DNA of 64,000 bases from Rostrohypoxylon terebratum (Eukaryota > Ascomycota > Sordariomycetes > Xylariales > Hypoxylaceae), in assembly GCA_022497145.1 (NCBI GenBank), contig MU385861.1, forward strand, positions 313,934-377,933, read 5' to 3'. Each line of letters opens with the position of its first letter. The stretch's first letter is position 1. The notes below the pieces were generated by a model that saw nothing but the letters and a program-made list of their open reading frames with translations, did no database searches and was not told the origin of the DNA. Positions 10,449-22,457 of the stretch are shown here, in pieces. Both the position numbers and the translations under genes were made by a program.

Positions 10449-12073
10449 TGGCTCCATATGCACGTCGTTTCCTAGGATAGACTAAATTGTGTATGAAATC
10501 ACGGTAAAACAAATCATAATTGTGATGGAAGATGTTGATTTCCTTTGATGACTAACACAGTGATTAATAATATGACTAAGCCGTTCTCCGCAACTTGCTC
10601 GAGTCGAATGAATGGTTTGAACTTCAATGTTTGCCTAGGCAAGTACAAAGGTACATATTGCCGGTTGCCCATTTAGTCTAGCTAAGCGAGCCAATTGTGA
10701 GAGAGAGATCTGGATAGAATTGTCATGTGCCGTGACCGGTGATCGACATTACTACTACATAGAGGAAGGTACGTAGTACGTACGCTGCTGGTACGGCTGT
10801 ACGGTCGTTTTTTTTATATTTTTAGGCGTGGAAATTTGGAGGAGGTGCGTTTTGGGAGGCAGGGAGGCAGGGAGGGTGCGAACTGCGGGAAGACTTGTGG
10901 GAGAGCAATTGCTGCAGATTTTGTGGGCTTGTGGGTCTAGTGGGTTTGTGATACGCTTGACAGTCATCATGATTCCAATTCTCTCCTCTTCTCCCCCAAG
11001 TTTCTAGTTCTCCAGTTCTCCAGTTCATGCTCCAGTTCCTTTTTTGAGGCAAAATGCAACGTCAAGCTATTAACCATCTCGACCACCCTGATCATGGTGC
11101 CCATCATTGTGGAGTAGGCTGTCGCTTGCATCAGTCTAATATTTCTTAATTACAATTCCAATTGTTCTCCTCACCAGACACACTCAATGACGCATCGCCA
11201 TGGTTTTACTATTACTATTATTTCATACTTCATCTTTTATCTCTTAGTAGGTAGTGGGCACTAACTAATAAGCGGGCATACACACACCTCTCACACCTTA
11301 TAGGCACACACACATGGATCCATAGGTAGGACGTAGGACCCAGGTACACATAGTGTATACTTTTAAGTCTTACTTTTCGGCACATTCTCCTACGGTCTAC
11401 CTACTCAATCCTACCATTCCCTGGAAGATCCACATCCACAATTCCCTTGTCGCGCCGCTGCAATCCCGGACCTGCAGCTAGCCTTCGGTAGTGCGTGGCC
11501 GCCAATGTATTTAATATTACATTGTATTAGGCAGTTCAGAGTAAAACGTTTGAACCTTACTACGTCGCCACACATCTAGGATTCTAGGTACACAGCTAGG
11601 TACAATATAGTGCACAACTAGGTACACCCGCTGCTACACCTACTTAGTACTACCAGCATACACGAGAGCCTTCCAAGCTTATAGCGCTACACCCCCCGGC
11701 ATTGTACGGGATGCCTTAGGTGGACTGCCCGGCCCAGATTGGCAGATAGGACTCGACAAATTCGGTGAAACCCTAGAGGGAAAAAAGAGAGGCGAAAGGG
11801 CAAGGGAAAAGAGCAGATTCGGTCACACGACACTGCTGACTCCCACGATCCTCGGCTGACCATCCTCAGCGAACCACATTTGCACATTGCACAGATCTGC
11901 AATCTCACTCTTATGCTCGTTACACTCACCTAGTCACCCGGTGCATAACCAATTCAATTGAAACGACTGCGTAGGAGCGACCATCTGCACTTATTCAAGC
12001 CTCTCACTATCATTTGGGGCCGACGAGGCTTTTTTTTTCTTTCTCTCTTTCTCCCGTCCACTGCTCCTTCAGG
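10449..12073. other. Intergenic region, no gene seen
   Basis: About 1.6 kb. Near 10853-10875 there is a small GGGAGGCA tandem. Short CACACA runs lie near 11280-11315, and several ACCTAG/TAGGTAC fragments lie between 11325 and 11650. The last 150 bases form the pyrimidine-rich leader of the next gene. The minus-strand frames here are not supported as coding. Confidence 0.5.
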
Positions 12074-14182
12074 ATGACTGTCTCAGAATTGAATTCGTCA
12101 GCTCCGGCGGACTCCCCGTTGGTCGTCGAAGGTCAGAGTCCAATGAGTTTAACAGAGCATGACTCTGTACCCCTTGTCTCTCAGCCTTCGGGAGCTGGAG
12201 CTGAAAATAATAATGCGATAGCGCCGAGCCCTACCACTTCGGACAATCAATGTATTATGTGTAAGTCAAGTTTGACTTTTCCTGCTATTTTACTATTCCC
12301 GTTGCCTACACGTAGTAGCTTTCCAAATCTTTTTTAAATCTTCCCCATTCTGCGTTGTTATGGAGATGTGATCCTTGTCCGGAAACTTTTAGGTGATGTA
12401 GTAGTTCAGGGGTGGCAATGATCAAAAATTTGTTTTACTCGGTTACCTTCAATCAATACCTGGTTTATTCAGTACGAGGTTTACGAGGTACTAGAATCGC
12501 CAGAGTCTCATCCTAGTGTCGAGTGACTTGAATCAACATTTCGATTCTTCTATGTCCTCTCCGTATTCTGTTTTCTGTTTTCTGTTTTCTGTCCTGCATT
12601 ATTATTATACGCCGTACCACCCAGCCTCTTCATACTCACATCCCGGGCTACGACCGTTTTTCTTAAAAGAGCCAGTCCACAACGCCACCCGCAGTATGGG
12701 CACTTAATATCTAGTATAGCGACCAGAGTAACCTAAACTGATGCGGTCCCTTTAGCGAATCTGCCAACCTTGCCAACCTTACATGGCACCACCCGGAACA
12801 CCACCACGGCCAGTCACGTTGATTCCCCGCACCCCACACAGGCACAGGTAGATGACCAGGTTGATCAAGCTATAATACCAACCGAGGCTGGCGCAACTCG
12901 AAGACTTTCCGTCTCTTCACCCAAGATGTTGTTCTCTGATCTGTACAAATCGACAAAGTCGCCGCTGTCCAAACTGCGGCGACACTCACAACTTGCGCCT
13001 ACAGTCCCGGATTATGACCCCGATCTTACATGCCGGGATAAAACGAAGCAGAAAGATGCTATCAAGCGTGTTCTAGAGGCTAAGGTGCGGAATGATTGGA
13101 ATTTCAAATGGTCACGTCCGTCTGTAAAGATCCATTCAAAAGATGAGGAGACCGAAGCCACGGCCAATGCCAATCAGGATGATCCTATTGCGGAAGAAAC
13201 GGATTCGGGGGATGATGCGGCTTCGACCTACAGCACAGTGTCGGAGGATCTTGTTCATTTTCGCCCTAGGTCCGAGTGGTTATCGGACATGCCCGATGGT
13301 GACGATGATGATCCGGTATCACCTTCGGCTTACCGATTCGACAGCCCGGATGCCATTGGCGCTTCGATAAAAGCAGAAGCTCTAGCCAAAAACGCGAAGC
13401 GGAGGAGGGCAGTGCGTTCTGAGATGGAGTGGAACGATGGCTTAGCTTGCTTCAACGCCCGGCGAGATGCCTGGACAGGTGCGAAGACGGCTCGCATTCG
13501 TCCAAAGGCGCCTTCTCCGACAGTGACTTCTCCCGCCTCTAAGCGTCTATCTTGGTGGCATATTTCAACTTCACCTTCACCTCCATCGCCTACTGAGTCG
13601 ACGGGTGCAGCTACACCCCTAAGTCCTAGTGCAACACGTACGTCTGGTGATACAACCGTTGTGGCGTCATCTGACGTGGAATGTAAAGAGGCAAAGACGA
13701 AAGAGGATACCTCTACTTATCCAGTAGAGATTCTCATTCCCATTCCGCAGCCTATTCTACCTCCGGCTACTCCGATGCGCGCCTCCATCACTCCAGCCGC
13801 ATATTCTACTATCTACGACAAGATTGTGTTACAATCTGCAACACCATCGTGTCCCGTCAATTTAAATGATGTGATCCGATCTTGTGTAGTCGGCTGGAAA
13901 CGAGATGGTGAATGGCCTCCTCGAGCAGCTGAGCCTCCCCCCGTCGTAGCAGTACGCAGGAGGAAGGAGACGAGCACGGATACCAAGCCTAATGCGGCCA
14001 AGAGGATGAGCTTCAGTTTTTTAGGGCGGAGACAGAGCGTAGCAGGCGATCCTACTAGCACCTTAGCGGAAAGCACGGCGCACCCAGAGAGCCAAGTTAC
14101 GGGAAAGGCGTTTAAGAAGAGTTTGCAACGCGTTTTAGGGCTCGGGAATGAGAGGACGGCAAGCAATACTATTGATCAATAG
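12074..14182 (+). CDS. DUF4050 / Gag1-like clamp domain protein
   Basis: Model: exon 1 at 12074-12260 and exon 2 at 12756-14182, 537 residues, phase 1 at the junction (donor GTAAGT, acceptor TTTAG). The ATG at 12074 is preferred because the frame upstream starts only at a TTG. Two motifs recall the fungal DUF4050 (Gag1-like clamp) family as I remember it: WNDGLACFNARRDAWTGAK at about 288-306, and AAYSTIYDKIVLQSATP ... CVVGWKRDGEWPP at about 408-460. In fission yeast Gag1 is linked to nutrient signalling. Any role here is inference. The rest is Ser/Thr/Pro-rich and probably disordered. The intron, at 495 bp, is long for this window and holds a TTTTCTG tandem near 12566, so an extra exon or alternative first exon is possible. 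Confidence 0.68.
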
Positions 14183-14607
14183 GTACATACGGAACGATTG
14201 ACGGATAAATGGGCTCGGGCGGAAAGAAAGACCAAGGCGCTTAGGGAGTAAGGCACTCGTCCGGTAACTTGAAGACAGGCGCGAAAGGTGAACGGGAAAG
14301 GAAGATTGGGTTGGGACAGTTCAAAACAATACCCCCTCCTGCCCCTGGGGCTTTCAAAGAGGATGCGAGTTCTCGGCATTTAGGATATACCCAGCATCGC
14401 TTTCGGCGTTTTCCATTTTACCTCACTTCGGAACAGCCACCGTTTATGTGGCCCACGCACATACACACATACACACATACATGCATACTTTGTCAACAGA
14501 CTCTAGAATGAATCAATAGGCCGCGGCGCTTTTATTCTCGTCTGAAATTCTCTGTTGATTATCGAGATGTCATACTACTTTGCTGTATTTCAGGTAGATT
14601 CGCTGAC

Positions 14608-14633
14608 GATGATGATGATGATGATGATGATGA
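14608..14633. repeat. (GAT)n microsatellite
   Basis: Nearly perfect GAT/ATG trinucleotide run in a spacer, with no coding context. Confidence 0.9.
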
Positions 14634-14692
14634 AGATGACCCTAGCTAAAGTTACTTATGCAAAATATACTACAGGATAGTTTAAGGTTGTT

Positions 14693-14843
14693 CAACGTGT
14701 TACCAACGTGTAACCAACGTGTACTAGCGGCGGGGACTCCCGGACGTTATGCTCCGCTATTTAGTGGGAGGCGCCACCACAAACGGGAATACCTAATCGT
14801 TCGTAATGCATGATGGGCTTGCTTACATAAGTCCGGGACTCCG
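14693..14843. repeat. CAACGTGT tandem plus imperfect inverted repeat
   Basis: Three copies of CAACGTGT(T)AC lie at 14693-14723. They are followed by inverted arms: GACTCCCGGACGTTATG at 14735-14751 pairs with CATAAGTCCGGGACTCC at 14826-14842, with about two mismatches or gaps. A direct repeat TGGGAGGC lies at about 14765 and 14881. It could fold into a hairpin or be a relic of a small non-autonomous element. No target-site duplication is evident. Confidence 0.45.
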
Positions 14844-15792
14844 CGACATCCGAACATTCATGCGAGGAGCGCTACCATTGTGGGAGGCTGGTAATAATGT
14901 ATCTCGCCCTGCTAGGTTCATTCGATGGTTTTACCTACCTTAAAAACTAGGAATCAGTCGAGTTAAATGCGGCTCGTTAGCTTCGTGGAAGCTGTAAATG
15001 AGACTTGTATAGCGCGTACATACACCATCAGCAGTGGCGGATATCAGACACCAGGCACGGTGGCACCCACACCCACAAGCAAGTACATAGCAAACCAAGA
15101 TGCAAGACTCTAATCATACCTACTTGACTTGCAACGTTCCTCGTAAAACGTCAAAATGTAGTCAGATAGAAGCACCATAAGCATAATTAAGAAAAAAATT
15201 CAAAAGTGCAGAAGTAATAAACCGTCGTTTTCATCTCTCATTACCCTACTTTGACAAAAAAAGGCGAACCACCGCGCGTTATAAAAAAAAAACCGTACGC
15301 GACTGTGAACGCCGGACAGTATTTGCCACGCCATGCATGCACATTGCTTTCCTTACGCCAACGTAAAAAAAAAACAAAAGTTCGACAGTATCGTAATCCT
15401 ACACTCCGGGATCAAAACCCCAACCCGCATCATATGTCGTGTCGTGTCGATGGATCCCGGGACAAACCGAAAGAAGAAGAAAAAAAGACCAAGGTCAAGG
15501 AGGAAAAAGTGTGTATGTGTGAGAGAGAGAAAAAACGCCAGATTGAACACCCCCGGTTTTGCTTTTTTTGTAAGGCCCGTCCCGTACCAAGGGTCCTTTG
15601 TTCCGTATCCCCCGTTTCGTAGTTCATTTCGTAGGCCGCCATCGTGGTATGAATTGACGCTCTGGTGATCAACCTAGAGGTCCCGTCCCCCGCAAAATCA
15701 GGTATGTAAAACAGTCGTCAAGAACTAAAAAAGCTTTCCCCCCGACTCCTAGTATTTTGGCGTTGGTATCAACCGAAGCTGTCCTCGCAGCC

Positions 15793-18700
15793 CTACTGCC
15801 AGTCCCCTTCGACTTCCGCCAGGACCTTCCTACCCTTGACCCTTCCGTCCATTCCCTTCTCGGTATCCTTTCCCTCGCTACCCTCCTCCCGTCTAACAAC
15901 GCCGCTCTCAACGAGCTTATCCCAAACCTTGCCGCGTTTCAAACCCTCGCGTCCCTTAACGCTCGCGTCCACTGGCAGACCATCCAGCATCTTAAGCCGG
16001 CGACATCTATCCAGGACGACTAGCTCGTAGAACCTTCTACGCATGCGCGTGCCCATGTCCGACCTGCTGCTGAACCGTTCGTCGCGCGCCTTATCCGCAT
16101 CTTGGAGATCGAAGCCGTTACCCTGTTCCCCTGCCTCCTTGAGTAGCGCAGGCGGGCCGTAGAACCCGAGCGTCGCTGGGTTATCCCGCAGATCCAGCCT
16201 CTGTAAGTGTGGGAATCCAGCTAAGACATCTGCTACTTGGCCAGCGTCTGCGAGGCGGTTACCCGCCACAAGGAGTTTCTTCAGACGTGGGATGTAGCGT
16301 AGCGCCGTTATGTCGTCGATGGCGTTCATGTTGAGGTTGAGGACCCTGAGGTTAGGCATTAGCTGTCCAAGGTCGGGGGGTAGGTCTTGAAGCCCGCAGT
16401 TGGCTAGTTCTAGATACTGCAGATTTAGGAAGTCGACCGATGGGTTAAAGATCCCAAGGAGGTTGCCCGAGAGGAACAGCTTCCGCACCTCATACGCAAC
16501 GTCTAAGAAGGACAGGTCCAACGGCTCGTCGCCTCGCTGCTCGCGCAGGGAAAGGCTGTCTAGACGACGACATCGCGAAAATCCCTTTATGTTGACCAAC
16601 AGGTTACGGTCCATGTGGAGAAGGCGTAGCGAAGGGAATAACGAAACGTCGAAGGTCGTGAGCTCGTTGTTAGAGAGCGTCAAGTACCTGAGGTTGGGGA
16701 CTGAGACTCCCGCGCTTGGGGAGAAATGTGATAGGCCGTTGTGTTGCAGGTTAAGGATGGCCAGGCACGTGAGTTGCTCAACCCCCTGGATCGAGGTAAT
16801 CTGATTGTTCTCCAAATCTAGCTCGGTCAGACGCTGTAGCTTTGTGCCATCAAAGTTAACCTCATCGATCAAGTTGCCCCTTACACGGAGAACCTGCAAG
16901 CTATCGTGCATCTTGATACCATCCAAGCTTGTGATCTGGTTGTTGTCGGCGCGAAGATTCCGCAAATGAACCAAATCTTTGAAGGCATGCAAGCTGCTGA
17001 TCTGGTTGTTAGACACATCTACATATTGTAGATTCATCAAGTGTCCCCATGCTGTCAGCTCTGAAAGGTGGTTATTGGTAATGCGCAAGTTGCGAATAGC
17101 TTCGGGTACGCCGTCAAGGTGCTCGATGGAGTTGTTAGACGCGTTCAGAGTAATGACGCTCGTGCAAAATTCATCAAGCATGTGAAGCGTCGTCAAGTGC
17201 TTGTCGCTGATGTCCAGCTCTTGCATAGATTCCCAGTCAGGCTCGAATGGCTCGACTTCGGTGATCTTCTCGACGAGATTTTGAATAGCCTTGGACATAA
17301 TCTTTTTGGAGCCATCTCCTGTGACGAGGTAATGATCTCCGACGACATAGCTAACTTCTAATCCGCAAGACTGATCTGCTTGGTGCATCGTGAAATCGGA
17401 CAGAGGGCTCAAGGATAAGGTGCCGACATATTGACCAATGATTGGCGTTGCAGAGATTGGCTGAGATTTTGCGGGCGCTGGCGTAACCACAACACTTAAG
17501 CTTGTGTTCCGCTTGTCTTCGTTGTCCGGGTACAGGACACTCGAATCAGCGCGAATGCTGAGCTGCCGCTCCTCCGCCGCCGTCGCGTCTTCTCCACTTG
17601 CGTCTTCGGTGTCTTCGTCCTGCTCGTCGATCCGGGATACCGGCCTAGGGATAAAATCCTGACCTTTTACCGATAAATTTCTTGCGGAACGGCTTCGCGA
17701 CCGGGAATTTTTGATGGAACTTCCGATAGATTTTGGAGATTTAGATGCTCGTCCACGTCCTAGCGAATCGGTGGGGGCCACGTGTTCCACAGTTCCATTT
17801 TCTTGACCGCCACTCTCGTCATTCGCTTCCACATCTGCTACCGCTTCCGCTTCCGCTTCCGCTTCCGCATCCGAGTGATGTGGAACATCTTGGATAATCG
17901 AAGCGATCGGAGACGAAAATGAAATAGTGAGATTTCGTCTTCGCGATGGGCTGGATCTTTGCATCCGATCTTCATGAATTGATATTTCATGCTCAATCTC
18001 CTTGTCATCTTCCACCGCCGTCTCTAATTTGGCGTATGTCTCTTTCAAATTGCCCATCATGTTTTGAGAACTAATAGATTCATGCGCTGTAGTAGACGAC
18101 TTCCCAGAAGAAGGGCTTGCCGGCGCCTCATCTTGCGCCTGCTGCCCACCAGGTCCTGTGTCGGGTTTCGCGCCTAGGCCGAGATTCTGCTTCTCTCGCG
18201 CGGTGTCGACCGACAAATCGGGAATGCTGGCAAACGGGTCTTCGCTATCTTCGGATGGAAGAAAATTTCTTTCTTCTGAGGGCCTTGGTTTCTTGATCTT
18301 GAGCCATACTTTTTTCTCTTTATCAAATACCATGTTTCCCACCTTGTTGCCGATGAAAGATTCAACTACATGTGGCCCGATGAGCTTCTTTGGCTCCGAT
18401 CCTCTAGAGGAGGTAGTGCGTATGGATTGCCCGGAAGATCCCGATCCGTTCGTGGGATATTCGACAGCAGCAGCAGCTTCGTCAGGCCCAAAAACGTCCG
18501 GGTTACGCGAGATCCTTACATTGGAAAGATCGCTGATCACCTCCGAATTTCCCTGTAAGTTATCCGAAGCCTTATCAGTTAGAATACTCTGCCGGATGGA
18601 CTCACTGAGGCTACTAGCCTCATTGATTGCCCTTCTAATGCGTCCCATCGAATGCATCGAATTCGTGATGATTTCACCAAGATCGCTACGCTCCTCATAC

Positions 18701-21324
18701 TGCTTAAGGCGATCGGCAAGCTCCGGGTCTTCCTGGTAGGTTGGAACTCTGAAAATAGGAGGCCCTTCCCGACTTGGGGGCCGTGAAAATGGCTCCCTCG
18801 TAGATTGAAACGAACACTCGTCTCCGCCATACGCAATCGAACTCTGTTGTTGCTCAGTGGTCTCGAACTCGGATTCCTCGACACTGCTTAGATCATTTCT
18901 AGGCCGCGCCTTGTTACGGATCATAGTCATAATTTCTTCTGCGACATCATAGTAGTCCTGGGTTTTCAAGGAAGCCCTACCCGAGCCGCTCACAGCATAA
19001 TCTTGAGCACTCGTTTCTGCTGTGCTATTTTGGTGACCCAAATTGTAACTTAGGTCGGTGAGTGACTGTTGCTCTTGTGTTGCCGACGATCTTTGTCCCG
19101 GAGTTGGTGATCGAGGTTGCAGAATTTGCCGTGTTGCCAAAATATTTGGGCTCGCAGTTTGTTGCAGGTCAGATTCACCAGAGACCGTTCGCTTCTTCCC
19201 GATAATTGATTGCATAGTTCGATGCGAAGATTGCACGCTATCAATCGTCACAAGTTGGTCCTCTAATCCGTATGCAATATCTGATCGGTGAAGCGTCCGT
19301 CTCCTTTTCGGGGTAGGATCTTTAGATGGCGAGGTTCGTGGTCTCTTCCCTTCGGAGCCGTCCCTCTTTGGTGTCGCCTCAATACCCCCATTGAGACCGA
19401 TCGGGTGCGAAGGACTCCGCGGCCTAGGACCGTTGGAAGTCATAGAAAACCCCAAGCTGCGTCGCAAGAGGTAAGCGGTAGTCTGTAATTTATGACGTCG
19501 TCGCGGTACGAGGAGGGATGGCCCCTCCGATGATAAATCCTGGTGAAGTTGAAACTTGACAAATTGACTCGGGGGTAGCGAGTGATCTGTAGGCATCATA
19601 TTCTCCTTGTTCATTGCTTGCGATTGAGCCATTGAGTTCTGGGTAATATCTTCACTGAACTCATAGCCGTCTAGTTCCCCAGCTCCGAAAGTGCTGATGT
19701 CGTCAATATAGCTGGGACCAGCGTGCGCCCCTTTCCTAGGGCTGAATCCGGCCACAAATCCTCCGTTCACGTCAGATTTAGAAGGCGACTCTTGAGTTGG
19801 CAGAGCAGCAGCGTTGTCTATATTTGAACGTGAAGGGCTCTCAGTCAATTGGTCCTCAAATTGGCTTATGCGTCGGAGAAGAGTTTGATTGGTGAATGTG
19901 TCATATGGACCAAACAATTTGAGGGGACTACCACTCTGTCCTGAAGGAAGTTCGAGTCGCTTCTCTGGGCTGGGAAACGGTGCGCGGGGCAAATCAGGAG
20001 ATTGCGATTCTCCGCGCCAGCTAGCTGACGCAACACGCTCTAGCCTGACACTCGGGAACTGCTTCGGGGTGCTGGCTTGTAGAGATGATTCTGGAAGCAT
20101 TTCCGAAGTATCAAGATTTAATGGAGGGCTGAGAGGACGTCGACGAAAAGATCCTTCACCTGAACGTCCGCCTCGTTGGACATTTAAAAAGCCGCCATTT
20201 TTGACAAATTCATCAGTGGTATCGATTTTCTGGCTTTCGTTGGCAGCGGGATCCATTTCCAGATCGAGTGGGCTAGGGGGTTCTGGGTCTAATATCATCT
20301 GGTTTCTCCTCAGGTTCTCGAGACGCTTCCACAATTGCTCTACAGGAAGTTCGGCCGGAGCGAATGATATCAGAATTGGGCTTAGATCCTCGTTCCTGAT
20401 CACGCTTTGCCCACTAACTTTACGCGACTCATCAAAAGCGCCACCAGAGTTAGGATTAAGAGGGCTAATGGGCCGGTTCTCCGGCTCATTTGTTTCTTCG
20501 TCTGGACCACCATAACTGTCATCCAGGGTAGAATGATCATACCTACTTGAATCCTGGTTGTCCACATCTGTCCTTCGAAACACGATCTTCTTAGCAGGCG
20601 AAGGGGTTTGTCGAACAAAAGAATCAGTAGCGGATTCCTCGAAGGTTTCCTCAACCTGTTCATCTCGCTGCTGGTTCGATCTGGAATAAGGCGGGGGACT
20701 TGAGGGTAGAGTCATATCATTATGAGTTTCTTCATTCGTCGTGGTCTCGTCTCCGGTAGATTCCTGCGCAATCGGCGGCCGAAAGATATTTTCCAGACCT
20801 GTTCCCGCTGAGCTAAACAAATCTTTTGATTCTCCATAGTTCAGTTGCCCGTAAACTAATCGCTTCTTCCATTCCGGTATACTATCTCTACGCTTGGAAG
20901 GGGAGCTGCTCTGGGTTTTGTGTTGTTGGACAGTGTTGTGGACGACCGAAGCGGCAGTAGAAGCAGACACCGACCGACTAAAATATCGCCGTCCCCTCGG
21001 CGAGTTCTTGGCCTCTTGCGAAGACTTCGAGGAAGATTTTGAGGAATCACGTTGTGACCCGCGAATGTTAATGTCGTTTGTGCTTCGTTCATTTAAAATG
21101 CTGGAGGCGCTACTGCTGTGCGCAGGTTGTTGCGGTTTTGCTGGGGTACTTCCAGGATTGTATCGTGGTATGCGACTTAGAGGTTCGTGCTGACCTTTGC
21201 GACTCGTGCTTGTGCTTGTGCTTGGTCGGGCACTTGGCGTCGCAGGCAATTGAATCTGTGAACTGTCGGACCTGGGCTGGGACACCCAGTCCTCGGAAAG
21301 CGAGTCCAACCAGGCATGGGCCAT
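15793..21324 (-). CDS. cdc11: Septation initiation network scaffold, Cdc11/Nud1-like LRR protein
   Basis: A single uninterrupted frame of 1843 residues. The ATG at 21324 begins MAHAWLDSLSEDWVSQP, the short conserved N-terminal motif I associate with Cdc11/Nud1/SnaD. The first ~1350 residues are Ser/Pro/Glu-rich, with many SP and TP sites fitting a heavily phosphorylated scaffold. They include an EAEAEAEA tract near 1155. Residues about 1360-1725 hold at least ten leucine-rich repeats (LVHLRNLRADNNQITSLDG, LTELDLENNQITSIQG, LRVLNLNMNAIDDITAL), followed by a basic capping region ending in Trp-Gln. Family role: spindle-pole-body scaffold of the SIN/MEN pathway, recruiting Sid4/Spg1-pathway kinases and so controlling septation. 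No intron is needed, which is unusual for a 5.5-kb fungal gene but plausible for this family. Divergent from the gene at 22458. Confidence 0.9.
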   Translation of the reverse strand: MAHAWLDSLSEDWVSQPRSDSSQIQLPATPSARPSTSTSTSRKGQHEPLSRIPRYNPGSTPAKPQQPAHSSSASSILNERSTNDINIRGSQRDSSKSSSKSSQEAKNSPRGRRYFSRSVSASTAASVVHNTVQQHKTQSSSPSKRRDSIPEWKKRLVYGQLNYGESKDLFSSAGTGLENIFRPPIAQESTGDETTTNEETHNDMTLPSSPPPYSRSNQQRDEQVEETFEESATDSFVRQTPSPAKKIVFRRTDVDNQDSSRYDHSTLDDSYGGPDEETNEPENRPISPLNPNSGGAFDESRKVSGQSVIRNEDLSPILISFAPAELPVEQLWKRLENLRRNQMILDPEPPSPLDLEMDPAANESQKIDTTDEFVKNGGFLNVQRGGRSGEGSFRRRPLSPPLNLDTSEMLPESSLQASTPKQFPSVRLERVASASWRGESQSPDLPRAPFPSPEKRLELPSGQSGSPLKLFGPYDTFTNQTLLRRISQFEDQLTESPSRSNIDNAAALPTQESPSKSDVNGGFVAGFSPRKGAHAGPSYIDDISTFGAGELDGYEFSEDITQNSMAQSQAMNKENMMPTDHSLPPSQFVKFQLHQDLSSEGPSLLVPRRRHKLQTTAYLLRRSLGFSMTSNGPRPRSPSHPIGLNGGIEATPKRDGSEGKRPRTSPSKDPTPKRRRTLHRSDIAYGLEDQLVTIDSVQSSHRTMQSIIGKKRTVSGESDLQQTASPNILATRQILQPRSPTPGQRSSATQEQQSLTDLSYNLGHQNSTAETSAQDYAVSGSGRASLKTQDYYDVAEEIMTMIRNKARPRNDLSSVEESEFETTEQQQSSIAYGGDECSFQSTREPFSRPPSREGPPIFRVPTYQEDPELADRLKQYEERSDLGEIITNSMHSMGRIRRAINEASSLSESIRQSILTDKASDNLQGNSEVISDLSNVRISRNPDVFGPDEAAAAVEYPTNGSGSSGQSIRTTSSRGSEPKKLIGPHVVESFIGNKVGNMVFDKEKKVWLKIKKPRPSEERNFLPSEDSEDPFASIPDLSVDTAREKQNLGLGAKPDTGPGGQQAQDEAPASPSSGKSSTTAHESISSQNMMGNLKETYAKLETAVEDDKEIEHEISIHEDRMQRSSPSRRRNLTISFSSPIASIIQDVPHHSDAEAEAEAEAVADVEANDESGGQENGTVEHVAPTDSLGRGRASKSPKSIGSSIKNSRSRSRSARNLSVKGQDFIPRPVSRIDEQDEDTEDASGEDATAAEERQLSIRADSSVLYPDNEDKRNTSLSVVVTPAPAKSQPISATPIIGQYVGTLSLSPLSDFTMHQADQSCGLEVSYVVGDHYLVTGDGSKKIMSKAIQNLVEKITEVEPFEPDWESMQELDISDKHLTTLHMLDEFCTSVITLNASNNSIEHLDGVPEAIRNLRITNNHLSELTAWGHLMNLQYVDVSNNQISSLHAFKDLVHLRNLRADNNQITSLDGIKMHDSLQVLRVRGNLIDEVNFDGTKLQRLTELDLENNQITSIQGVEQLTCLAILNLQHNGLSHFSPSAGVSVPNLRYLTLSNNELTTFDVSLFPSLRLLHMDRNLLVNIKGFSRCRRLDSLSLREQRGDEPLDLSFLDVAYEVRKLFLSGNLLGIFNPSVDFLNLQYLELANCGLQDLPPDLGQLMPNLRVLNLNMNAIDDITALRYIPRLKKLLVAGNRLADAGQVADVLAGFPHLQRLDLRDNPATLGFYGPPALLKEAGEQGNGFDLQDADKARDERFSSRSDMGTRMRRRFYELVVLDRCRRLKMLDGLPVDASVKGREGLKRGKVWDKLVESGVVRREEGSEGKDTEKGMDGRVKGRKVLAEVEGDWQ

Positions 21325-22457
21325 GGCGGGCAGATATAAAGATTAGATCGGATGGGTGATGTGTATCAACGACGACAGCAGCAGCGGACGTCCATTGGAG
21401 CAAGGTCTATTCAAGCACGGTGAGGGGTTTTGAGGTAATTGAGAATGACAGCACCGTCGGCAATAATATTGTAGAATTGTAATGTGTGTATGTAGTAGTT
21501 GTGTAGTAGTTGGAGGGTCGCGATTTACTAGATGACGTGCTGTATTCTAAGTGGTGTTGTGTTGACAATGGACAATAAGGCGTGGGGCAATTGGTCGCGT
21601 CTAATGCTCAAACGTGCGGCACTAAACCAATTGAGGAACTATCAAAGGTAATTGGACGATAATTGAATAGAGCAAGAATAGGTATAGCTGGAGGTTCGTT
21701 AAAGGTAATGGAGTATTCCTTGGAAGAATAATTCGTGAAAGCTCTGATCACGTCCTAGGGTTCCAGGGGAGGTTGGTAAGGATTTGTTAAGGTTGTTAAG
21801 GTGAAAAGGGCAAAAAAGGGTAGGACTGGTAGGTATCTCCCAATGTACTTGTGGATGTTGGTGGGATTTTGGTGGATTTTGGTGGATGTGTTCCAGTCTT
21901 CCGAGGTGTTATGCAGGCGGTGTACCGTTACCGTTTACTTAGCTCACACCGTCCTGACTGACCCGATCTCCTCGTTAATTGGTCACGTTTTCGGAATAAA
22001 TGGTGCTGGCACCTTCCGGTTGTCGTAGCAACCCAAGCCCCATTTATTCGCCACAACTAGCCCCATCTAGTCCTTTTAATCTGTTTCAAGCCACATTGAG
22101 CCACATTCTATCCAAAAAGGGACGTTAACTTCAATTAACGCGCTCAGTCGCGTCTAATCGCGATAAGCTTTCCCAAATCTCATCTAAGATCGGTACTGTG
22201 GCAAGTGCTTCCTCCATATTCTGCATTCTGCACACATAATACTTTGTACCGTGGACCTTCTCACAAGAGTGGGGACTTTATGCCACCTAGCAACGAACGG
22301 TACACAATATTAGGCCAAACAACCCTAAAAATTAATTCTTTTCCAAACATTCGATCACCAAAACCTGATGTTGAAGGCTGAGACCCGATCCTAGACATAA
22401 TCGTCATCCGAACAATGGCAAGGAATTATCAGAAGAACAGTACTGGATATTGAAATC
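21325..22457. promoter_or_regulatory. Divergent intergenic region, cdc11 / QSPW protein
   Basis: About 1.1 kb between divergent starts. Short redundant runs occur: GTAGTAGTTG near 21490-21510, and GGTGGATTTTGGTGGAT near 21868. No gene is supported. The 75-codon frame at 21801-22028 has no recognisable features. Confidence 0.5.

Larger units (their letters stand above)
14183..15792. other. Convergent intergenic region with repeats
   Basis: About 1.6 kb between two convergent genes. It holds a (GAT)n microsatellite (14608-14633), three CAACGTGT repeats followed by an imperfect inverted repeat (14693-14843), and several A-runs (15180-15500). No gene is supported. Confidence 0.5.

Noticed and set aside
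15793..21324. Many antisense frames across cdc11
   Set aside because: They lie opposite one continuous, well-matched LRR protein frame and are shadows.
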